Positions 58,650 to 64,000 of a stretch of 64,000 nt of DNA are shown piece after piece; position 1 is the stretch's first letter, and each line of letters begins with the position of its first letter. Where the stretch lies: the NCBI GenBank assembly GCA_038746285.1, contig JBCDKT010000009.1, forward strand, positions 24,740 through 88,739, written 5' to 3'. The position numbers and the translations under genes are program-made. This DNA comes from Bacteroidota bacterium (GTDB lineage Bacteria > Bacteroidota > Rhodothermia > Rhodothermales > JANQRZ01). Under the pieces are notes generated by a model that worked only from the letters and a program-made list of their open reading frames with translations, made no database searches and was not told the DNA's origin.

Positions 58650-59438
58650 TTAGCTGCGGCGCGAACGGCGACCGCCGCCGCCCTCGCCACCCCGACCGCC
58701 GCGACCTCCTCGGCCGCCGCGCTCCCCGCGCTCGCCACGGCGGCGGCGCTCCGGCGGCGGGGCCGACATCTGCTGCTGGCGCTGGACCTGCGCGTTCGGG
58801 CTGAGGTCAGGCTTGCCGAGGATCTCACCCCGGTAGATCCAGACCTTGACGCCGGTCGTGCCCTGGATCGTGAAGGCCGTCGCCTCGGCGTAGTCGATGT
58901 CGGCGCGCATCGTGTGGAGCGGGACGCGGCCCTCGAGGTACTGCTCGGTCCGGCTCATCTCGGCCCCACCGAGGCGGCCGGCGAGCTTGACGCGGATGCC
59001 CTCGGCCCCCATCCGCATCGCGGCCGAGAGCGACTGCTTCATCGCGCGGCGGAACGAGACGCGGCCCTCGAGCTGCTGGGCGATGTTCTGCGCCACGAGC
59101 GAGGCGTCGACTTCGGGCCGCTTGATTTCGTTGATGTTGATCTGGATGTCTTTCTCGGTGAGCTGCTTGAGCTCCTCGCGCAGCTTCTCCACCTCGGTCC
59201 CCCCGCGCCCGATGACCACGCCGGGGCGGCTCGTGTGGAGCGTGAGGATGACGCGCTTCGGCGTGCGCTCGATCACGACGCGGCTCAGGCCTGCGCGCTT
59301 GAGGCGGGCGTCGAGGTAGCGGCGGATCTCCTCGTCCTCGACGAGCTTGTCGGCGTACGATCCGTCGGTGTACCAGTTGGAGTCCCAGCCGCGGATGACT
59401 CCGAGGCGAAACCCGACAGGATTGATCTTCTGACCCAA
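58650..59438 (-). CDS. rpsC: 30S ribosomal protein uS3 with Arg/Gly-rich C-terminal tail
   Basis: 262 residues. The N-terminal [20 protein letters not shown] and KH domain ([20 protein letters not shown]) are followed by the C-terminal S3 domain ([24 protein letters not shown], seen as [20 protein letters not shown]). The last 38 residues are an unusual RGG-like tail with [16 protein letters not shown] and a final GGRRSRRS. S3 lies at the mRNA entry tunnel, so the tail could touch mRNA. Confidence 0.96.
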   Translation of the reverse strand: MGQKINPVGFRLGVIRGWDSNWYTDGSYADKLVEDEEIRRYLDARLKRAGLSRVVIERTPKRVILTLHTSRPGVVIGRGGTEVEKLREELKQLTEKDIQININEIKRPEVDASLVAQNIAQQLEGRVSFRRAMKQSLSAAMRMGAEGIRVKLAGRLGGAEMSRTEQYLEGRVPLHTMRADIDYAEATAFTIQGTTGVKVWIYRGEILGKPDLSPNAQVQRQQQMSAPPPERRRRGERGERGGRGGRGGRGGEGGGGRRSRRS

Positions 59439-59472
59439 AGGACTATCCTCTGCTGTGTGCTAAAAGGGTGAC

Positions 59473-59829
59473 TTACGCGTCGTCCCCGTCGCGCGCGGCG
59501 ACGACGACGGTGAGGTGGCTGTTGCGCTTCTTGATGCGGTGGGCGCGCCCGCGCGAGACCGGGCGGAACCGCTTGAAGACCGGGGCCTCGTCCACAAAGA
59601 TCTCGCTCACGATGAGGCCCTCCTCGTCCACGCGCTCGTCGTCGGCCTGGTCGAACAGGTTGTTCACCGCCGATTGGATCGTCTTCTCGATCGGGGCGGC
59701 CGCCTTCTGGGGCAGGAAGTGCAGCGTGTTGAGGGCCTCGGTGACGCCCTTGCCGCGGACCTGGTCCGCGACGATGCGCATCTTGCGGGGCGAGGAGCGG
59801 ATGAACCGCAGCTTGGCTCGGGCTTGCAT
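59473..59829 (-). CDS. rplV: 50S ribosomal protein uL22
   Basis: 118 residues. Seen: MQARAKLRFIRSSPRKMRIV, ADQVRGKGVTEALNTLHFLP, KKAAAPIEKTIQSAVNNLF-type helix (QKAAAPIEKTIQSAVNNLFD) and the C-terminal beta hairpin VSRGRAHRIKKRNSHLTVVV that lines the exit tunnel. Confidence 0.97.
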   Translation of the reverse strand: MQARAKLRFIRSSPRKMRIVADQVRGKGVTEALNTLHFLPQKAAAPIEKTIQSAVNNLFDQADDERVDEEGLIVSEIFVDEAPVFKRFRPVSRGRAHRIKKRNSHLTVVVAARDGDDA

Positions 59830-59893
59830 AGCGATGAGAGTCGAAAGTGGGGGCCGAGCGTCGGAAGCGCGGCGCGGGACCCCGGCGGGGTTA

Positions 59894-60172
59894 CTAGCGG
59901 CGCTTGTCGGCTTTCGTCCCGGCGTGGCCGCGGAAGAGGCGCGTCGGGGAGAACTCGCCGAGCTTGTGGCCGACCATGTTCTCGGTGACGTAGACCGGGA
60001 TGAACTGCTTGCCGTTGTGCACGGCGAAGGTGTGGCCCACGAACTCGGGCGTGATCATCGAGCTGCGGCTCCAGGTCTTGATGACCTTCTTCCGGCTGCT
60101 CTCGTTCATCGCGTCCACCTTGCGCTGGAGCTTGTAGTAGATATAGGGGCCTTTCTTGAGCGAGCGTGCCAT
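59894..60172 (-). CDS. rpsS: 30S ribosomal protein uS19
   Basis: 92 residues. Seen: [40 protein letters not shown] and [20 protein letters not shown] with [20 protein letters not shown]. Complete and canonical. Confidence 0.98.
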   Translation of the reverse strand: MARSLKKGPYIYYKLQRKVDAMNESSRKKVIKTWSRSSMITPEFVGHTFAVHNGKQFIPVYVTENMVGHKLGEFSPTRLFRGHAGTKADKRR

Positions 60173-60178
60173 GACTAC

Positions 60179-60270
60179 TAGAGGATGGAGAGTGGAGAAT
60201 AGAGGATAGAGAACGAGGTGCGTGGCTGAGTGGGAGGGTCCATTCTCAATCCTCTATCCCCCATCTTCTA
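60179..60270. repeat. word-repeat inverted repeat, GAGGATG family (uS19/uL2 gap)
   Basis: The left arm steps GAGGATG, GAGAGTG, then GAGAATA, GAGGATA at 7 bases; the right arm from 60239 steps TCCATTC, TCAATCC, then TCTATCC, CCCATCT. It runs up to the uL2 stop. Confidence 0.93.
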
Positions 60271-61101
60271 TTTCTTCTGCTTGCGGCGGCGGACGATGAA
60301 CTTGTTGGAGGCTTTGCCTTTCTTGCGGGTCTTGTAGCCCTTGGCGGGCACGCCGGTCGGACTCTTCGGATGCCCGCCGGAGGCCTTGCCCTCGCCTCCG
60401 CCCATCGGGTGGTCGATCGGGTTCATGGCGACGCCGCGCGTCTTCGGGCGGATGCCGAGCCAGCGCTTGCGCCCGGCCTTGCCCCACTCGATGTTCATGT
60501 GGTCCGGGTTCGAGGTCTGGCCAATCGTGGCGCGGCACTCGACGGGCACCATGCGGATCTCGCCCGAGGGGAGCTTGAGCGTGGCGTACTTGCCCTCGCG
60601 CGCCTGGAGCTGCGCGAAGGTGCCGGCGCTGCGCGCTAGCTGCGCGCCCTTGCCCGGCTTCATCTCGATGGCGTGGATGAACGTGCCGAGCGGGATGTTG
60701 GCCAGCGGCAGGCAGTTGCCGACTTCCGGCGGGGCCGCTTCGCCCGCCTGCACCGTCGTTCCGACCGTCAGCTTGTCCGGGGCGATGATGTAGCGCTTCG
60801 TTCCGTCGACGTAGGCCAGGAGCGCGATGCGCGCCGTGCGGTTCGGGTCGTACTCAATCGAGGCGACCTTGGCCGGGATGCCGTCCTTGTCGTTGCGCTT
60901 GAAGTCGATGATCCGGTAGCGGCGTTTGTGGCCGCCGCCCTGGTGGCGCGTCGTGATCCGGCCGTTGTTGTTGCGGCCGCCCTTGCGCTTGACCGGTGCG
61001 AGCAGGCTCTTCTCGGGCGTCGTCTTGGTGATCTTCTCGTACTGCGAGAACGAGCGCTGGCGATGCCCCGTCGTGTTCGGCTTGAGTTTGCGGATTGCCA
61101 T
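60268..61101 (-). CDS. rplB: 50S ribosomal protein uL2
   Basis: 277 residues. Seen: [60 protein letters not shown] and the peptidyl-transferase-centre segment [20 protein letters not shown]. Ends in the typical basic tail. The longer frame upstream is in the word repeat. Confidence 0.98.
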   Translation of the reverse strand: MAIRKLKPNTTGHRQRSFSQYEKITKTTPEKSLLAPVKRKGGRNNNGRITTRHQGGGHKRRYRIIDFKRNDKDGIPAKVASIEYDPNRTARIALLAYVDGTKRYIIAPDKLTVGTTVQAGEAAPPEVGNCLPLANIPLGTFIHAIEMKPGKGAQLARSAGTFAQLQAREGKYATLKLPSGEIRMVPVECRATIGQTSNPDHMNIEWGKAGRKRWLGIRPKTRGVAMNPIDHPMGGGEGKASGGHPKSPTGVPAKGYKTRKKGKASNKFIVRRRKQKK

Positions 61102-61177
61102 GATTCGAATGTCGAAGTGCGAATGTCGAGTTGCGAGTGGGTGCCCGTTCGACACTCGTCACTCGTCGCTCGTCATG
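61102..61177. repeat. word-repeat inverted repeat, GAATGTC family (uL2/uL23 gap)
   Basis: The left arm steps GAATGTC, GAAGTGC, then GAATGTC, GAGTTGC at 7 bases, starting directly at the uL2 ATG; the right arm from 61146 steps CGTTCGA, CACTCGT, then CACTCGT, CGCTCGT. Confidence 0.93.
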
Positions 61178-61179
61178 TG

Positions 61180-61476
61180 CTAGATGCTTTCGAAGAAGTC
61201 GATCTCGCCGCTCTTGAGGGTCACGATGGCCTTCTTGTAGGACGGCTTGCGCCCTTCGATCAGGCCCCGGCGGGTGAACTGGCGGCGGCGCTTGCCGCGC
61301 ACCACCATCGTCCGCACCTCCTTGATGTCCACGTCGGGGTAGCGGGCCTGGACCGCGTTGCGGATCTGGATCTTGTTGGCGTTCTTCGCCACCTTGAAGG
61401 CGTAGTGCCGACCCTCCTCCATGAGGCGGGTCATCTTCTCGGTGACGATGGGTTCGATGAGGATGGAGCGGGCCAT
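61180..61476 (-). CDS. rplW: 50S ribosomal protein uL23
   Basis: 98 residues, [20 protein letters not shown] then [40 protein letters not shown]. Exit-tunnel docking protein for SRP and trigger factor. Canonical length. Confidence 0.97.
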   Translation of the reverse strand: MARSILIEPIVTEKMTRLMEEGRHYAFKVAKNANKIQIRNAVQARYPDVDIKEVRTMVVRGKRRRQFTRRGLIEGRKPSYKKAIVTLKSGEIDFFESI

Positions 61477-61501
61477 GGTGGGACTTGGCTAAAAGGGTAG
61501 A

Positions 61502-62191
61502 CTACTCGGCGGCATCGGCAGGCTCGGCGTCCGCAGGCTCGACCGGAGCGGACGTGGCGGCGGTCTTGCCGAGCGCGTCGGTGAGCGCGCTGAGTGCCCC
61601 CTCCTGGAGGAGGATCACATGGGCGTTCATCAGGTCGAGCGTCGAGGCACCGGCGGCGGGACGGACGGTCAGCTTCGGGATGTTGCGCCCGGAGCGGTGG
61701 AGCACGTCGTCGTGCTCGCCGGTCAGGAGGAGCACCTTGCGACCGCCGAGGTCGTGGCTCGAGAGCAGACGTGCAAGATCGCGCGTCTTCGGGGCGTCGA
61801 ACTGGAAGTTCTCAACAATCCGAAGCCCTTCCTGCCGCGCCTTGTGGGCGAGCGCACTCCGGCGGGCGAGCTGCTTCGTCTTGCGGTTGACGCCGACGGA
61901 GTAGCTGTGCGGGCGCGGGCCGAAGATGATGCCGCCGCCGCGGCGCGTCGGGCTCTTGGCGTCGCCGACGCGGGCGTGGCCCGTGCCTTTCTGGCGGTAG
62001 AGCTTGCGGGTCGATCCGCGCACCTCGCTGCGGCCTTTCGTCTTGTGAGTACCCTGGCGGGCGTGGGCCTGTGCGGCGCGGACGTCGAGCCAGATCGCGT
62101 GGTCGTTCGGCTCGATTCCGAAGACGCTCTGGTCGAGCTCGACGGTGCGGCCGGCGTCGCTGCCTTCGCGGGTGTAAACGGTCAGTGTCAT
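61502..62191 (-). CDS. rplD: 50S ribosomal protein uL4
   Basis: 229 residues. Seen: [60 protein letters not shown] and [20 protein letters not shown]. The C-terminus has a Pro/Ala/Asp-rich tail ([16 protein letters not shown]). Exit-tunnel protein; in enterobacteria it represses its own operon, not tested here. Confidence 0.97.
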   Translation of the reverse strand: MTLTVYTREGSDAGRTVELDQSVFGIEPNDHAIWLDVRAAQAHARQGTHKTKGRSEVRGSTRKLYRQKGTGHARVGDAKSPTRRGGGIIFGPRPHSYSVGVNRKTKQLARRSALAHKARQEGLRIVENFQFDAPKTRDLARLLSSHDLGGRKVLLLTGEHDDVLHRSGRNIPKLTVRPAAGASTLDLMNAHVILLQEGALSALTDALGKTAATSAPVEPADAEPADAAE

Positions 62192-62209
62192 CGTTGGTCT
62201 CTCTTAGAG

Positions 62210-62227
62210 GGGTCGCCCGAGCGACCC
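62210..62227. other. hairpin between uL4 and uL3
   Basis: The stem GGGTCGC / GCGACCC, seven pairs, with a four-base loop, in the 41-base gap. Confidence 0.5.
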
Positions 62228-62232
62228 GTCGC

Positions 62233-62862
62233 TTAGGCTTTGCGGATTTCGACGATCCCCTTCCGGGCACCGGGCAGCGCGCCCTGGACGAGCAGCATGT
62301 TCTTGTCGGGGTAGATGCGGACGACGCTGAGGTTCTTGACCGTCACGCGGTCGCCGCCGGTGCGGCCGGCCATCTTGGTGCCCTTGAAGACGCGGCTCGG
62401 GTCCGAGGCCTGGCCAATCGAGCCCGGGGCGCGCTGGCGGTTGTGCTGGCCGTGCGTCGCGTCGTTGACGCCGCCGAAGTTGTGGCGCTTGACGACGCCC
62501 TGAAAGCCCTTACCCTTCGACGTGCCGACGACGTGGATCAGGTCGCCCTCTTCAAAGACGTCGCCGACGCTGACTTCGTCGCCGAGGCCGAGGTCGTCCA
62601 TCCCGTCGAAGCGGCGGAACTCGACGAGGTGGCGCTTGGGCGAGGTCTTGGCTGCGTCGAAGTGGCCCTTGAGGGCCTTCGTCGTGCTCTTCTCCGTGCG
62701 CTCGCCGAAGGCAAGCTGCACCGAGCGGTAGCCGTCCGTCTCGTCGCTCTTGACCTGCGTCACCGTGCAGGGGCCGGCTTCGACGACCGTGCAGACGATG
62801 TTACGCCCGTCGTCGTCGAAGATGCTCGTCATGCCGATCTTTCGGCCGAGGATTCCGCTCAT
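62233..62862 (-). CDS. rplC: 50S ribosomal protein uL3
   Basis: 209 residues. Seen: MSGILGRKIGMTSIFDDDGR, VGTSKGKGFQGVVKRHNFGG, HGQHNRQRAPGSIGQASDPS and RVFKGTKMAGRTGGDRVTVK. A real Shine-Dalgarno site precedes the ATG, unlike most neighbours. Upstream is the lipoprotein gene. Confidence 0.98.
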   Translation of the reverse strand: MSGILGRKIGMTSIFDDDGRNIVCTVVEAGPCTVTQVKSDETDGYRSVQLAFGERTEKSTTKALKGHFDAAKTSPKRHLVEFRRFDGMDDLGLGDEVSVGDVFEEGDLIHVVGTSKGKGFQGVVKRHNFGGVNDATHGQHNRQRAPGSIGQASDPSRVFKGTKMAGRTGGDRVTVKNLSVVRIYPDKNMLLVQGALPGARKGIVEIRKA

Positions 62863-62868
62863 TGTAAT

Positions 62869-62873
62869 CTCCT
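62869..62873 (-). promoter_or_regulatory. Shine-Dalgarno site of uL3
   Basis: AGGAG followed by a six-base spacer ATTACA before ATG. One of very few clear Shine-Dalgarno sites in the ribosomal cluster; it may let uL3 start independently of the lipoprotein gene. Confidence 0.6.
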
Positions 62874-62897
62874 GATTAAGTTAAGCGTTAAGGTATG

Positions 62898-63479
62898 TTA
62901 GTTGGCTCGGTTGAAGGTGGTCTCGCCCCCCTCAATGAGATCCAAGAGTTCTTCCGGGAAGTCTTCGCCGAGGAGAGACTCGATTGCCTCGCGGCCCTCC
63001 GGCGTGTTCTCCACGGTGAGCGCGAGCGTGTCGCCGCCGCGCAACTCGAAGTCCACCGCCACTGAGGAGGCCGGGATGGTCTCGCCGTTGACTTCAGTCG
63101 TCGTGAGGCGAAGCTGCTGGCCGCCCTCAGCGATGGTGTAGGTCCCTTCGTTGACTACCGTCTCGCCGTCTTCGAGGACTGTGACCATCCCGAAGCCGAG
63201 CAACTCAGCATCGACGCCAATCGGTCCAGTCACTCGGAACGTGAAGCCGGACCCGTCGAAGGAGACGGAAATGGATCCGCTGCTGCTCGCGTCAAGGACT
63301 GGCACGGAGACGGTACCGAAGACGCCGGTGTTCACACGGGCGCTCGCCGAGGTCACCTCCCACGTCCCGAGGATGCGCTCCTCTACGGGCGTATCGTCCT
63401 CACTATCCGAGTCGCAGCCCGTGAGGGCGAGGCTCAGCGCAAGGAGCGGTAGCAGCGCTATGTGGGCGAGACGGTTCAA
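62898..63479 (-). CDS. lipoprotein of unknown function inside the S10 operon
   Basis: 193 residues. Signal sequence [20 protein letters not shown] followed by a GC lipobox, predicting a lipid-anchored mature Cys22. The mature part is an acidic beta-rich domain: [74 protein letters not shown]. This lipocalin/calycin-like layout (GTWxVTS at the start of the barrel) is common in Bacteroidota lipoproteins. A TTG start lies two bases after the uS10 stop, implying translational coupling. Nothing in it suggests a ribosomal role; its position is anomalous. Confidence 0.85.
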   Translation of the reverse strand: MNRLAHIALLPLLALSLALTGCDSDSEDDTPVEERILGTWEVTSASARVNTGVFGTVSVPVLDASSSGSISVSFDGSGFTFRVTGPIGVDAELLGFGMVTVLEDGETVVNEGTYTIAEGGQQLRLTTTEVNGETIPASSVAVDFELRGGDTLALTVENTPEGREAIESLLGEDFPEELLDLIEGGETTFNRAN

Positions 63480-63481
63480 GG

Positions 63482-63790
63482 TCAGACTTTGATCTCGACA
63501 TCGACGCCGCTCGGAAGCTCCAGCTTCATCAGGGCGTCGACGGTTTTGGACGAGGTCGAGAGGATGTCGATCAGCCGCTTGTGCGAACGGTGCTCGAACT
63601 GGTCGCGCGCCTTCTTGTCGACGTGCGGGCTGCTGAGGACCGTGTAGATCTCGGTCTTGGGCGGCAGCGGGATCGGACCGCTGACGACGGCCCCGGTCTG
63701 CTTGACCGTGCGGATGATCTTCTCGGCGCTCTTGTCCACGAGGTTGTGGTCGTAGGACTTGAGCTTGATGCGGATTTTCTGGCTAGCCAT
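63482..63790 (-). CDS. rpsJ: 30S ribosomal protein uS10
   Basis: 102 residues. Seen: [60 protein letters not shown] and [18 protein letters not shown]. Also NusE in antitermination. The longer frame upstream enters palindrome copy D and is rejected. Confidence 0.98.
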   Translation of the reverse strand: MASQKIRIKLKSYDHNLVDKSAEKIIRTVKQTGAVVSGPIPLPPKTEIYTVLSSPHVDKKARDQFEHRSHKRLIDILSTSSKTVDALMKLELPSGVDVEIKV

Positions 63791-63808
63791 GTGCGGCTCT
63801 GTTAGTAG

Positions 63809-63836
63809 GCAGGGGCGCAGCATGCTGCGCCCCTGC
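63809..63836. repeat. GTAGGGGC palindrome family, copy D
   Basis: 28 bp, a perfect palindrome between tuf and uS10: arms GCAGGGGC and GCCCCTGC, core GCAGCATGCTGC. It could form a hairpin separating tuf from the S10 operon. Confidence 0.95.
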
Positions 63837-63850
63837 GACGGTCAATCGTG

Positions 63851-64000
63851 TTAGTCGAGGATGTTGGCGACGACGCCCGCGCCCACCGTCCGGCCCCCCT
63901 CACGGATCGCAAAGCGCAGCCCCTGCTCCATCGCCACCGGCACGATCAGCTTCACGCGGAACTGCGTGTTGTCCCCCGGCATCACCATCTCCACCCCCTC
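63851..64000 (-). CDS. tuf: elongation factor Tu (C-terminal end only)
   Basis: The last 49 residues are visible: [20 protein letters not shown], then [20 protein letters not shown] and AGVVANILD. This is the third beta-barrel domain of EF-Tu; the rest lies beyond the right edge. tuf directly before rpsJ is the usual str/S10 junction. Confidence 0.96.
   Translation of the reverse strand, partial: EGVEMVMPGDNTQFRVKLIVPVAMEQGLRFAIREGGRTVGAGVVANILD

Noticed and set aside
46035..61477. Reading the paired word repeats as ordinary intrinsic terminators
   Set aside because: They lack T-runs, are AT-rich in some families and GC-rich in others, occur between genes that must be co-transcribed, and have the 7-base periodicity that terminators do not need.

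Overview
The window reads as chromosome of a high-G+C member of the Rhodothermota/Bacteroidota, probably class Rhodothermia (a Rubricoccaceae- or Rhodothermaceae-like marine bacterium). The grounds are a secreted protease with a type IX secretion (T9SS) C-terminal sorting domain, few Shine-Dalgarno sites, a Bacteroidota-type TTG / TAnnTTTG promoter before the only tRNA, a CRP-like regulator with a divergent C-terminal half, a receiver-less sigma-54 activator beside miaB, and a complete S10-spc-alpha ribosomal cluster. The genus is inferred; no 16S gene is present.

Layout. 1-6500 (minus): sigma-54 activator (partial), DUF4286-like protein, miaB, ribE, ribD and two unknown genes. 6.7-8.0 kb (plus): plsC, tRNA-Gln with promoter and terminator, a DUF1328 membrane peptide. 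8.5-14.3 kb: a T9SS lysyl-endopeptidase-like protease, then an SDR and a GMC oxidoreductase. 14.6-23.5 kb: one 2965-residue cyclic beta-1,2-glucan synthase-like protein. 23.5-25.3 kb: a small accessory patch with a DUF433 gene, a truncated DUF5615-like toxin, an orphan gene of lower G+C, a gene remnant and a ParE-type toxin-antitoxin pair. 25.3-30.2 kb: alpha/beta hydrolase, CRP-like regulator, 3-hydroxyisobutyrate-dehydrogenase-like enzyme, YdeI-like protein and a GH144-like glucoamylase-fold protein that could act on beta-1,2-glucan. 30.3-42.8 kb: TspO, zinc-free bL31, quinone-oxidoreductase-like MDR, thymidine phosphorylase, cyanophycinase-like protein, PspA with two coiled-coil partners, enoyl-CoA hydratase, CNNM/CorC protein, flotillin FloA, peptide deformylase and RuvX. 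42.9-45.9 kb: an HU/IHF protein and RelA/SpoT.

46.0-64.0 kb (minus) is the translation cluster in the order tuf (partial), uS10, [lipoprotein], uL3, uL4, uL23, uL2, uS19, uL22, uS3, uL16, uL29, uS17, uL14, uL24, uL5, uS14, uS8, uL6, uL18, uS5, uL30, uL15, secY, map, bL36, uS13, uS11, uS4, rpoA, bL17. It departs from textbook in several ways: a lipoprotein gene between uS10 and uL3, no infA between map and rpmJ, bL17 fused to a helix-hairpin-helix domain and a long acidic tail, an acidic N-terminal extension on uS17, an Arg/Gly-rich tail on uS3, and cysteine-free bL36 (bL31 elsewhere is also cysteine-free).

The most striking signal lies between genes. Many gaps, above all inside the ribosomal cluster, hold imperfect inverted repeats whose two arms are each built from degenerate 7-base words (sometimes 8). 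The word families differ from gap to gap (GTTTCTG-type, GACGAGC-type, GAGGATG-type and others) while the two arms of one locus use the same vocabulary. Three further dispersed families occur: a 27-29 bp palindrome with conserved GTAGGGGC-like arms and exchangeable cores (six copies), a ~190 bp MITE-like element with terminal inverted repeats (two copies), and a compound palindrome with GTCATCC ends (two copies). A ubiquitous-type short repeat has also entered the ribD coding sequence in frame.
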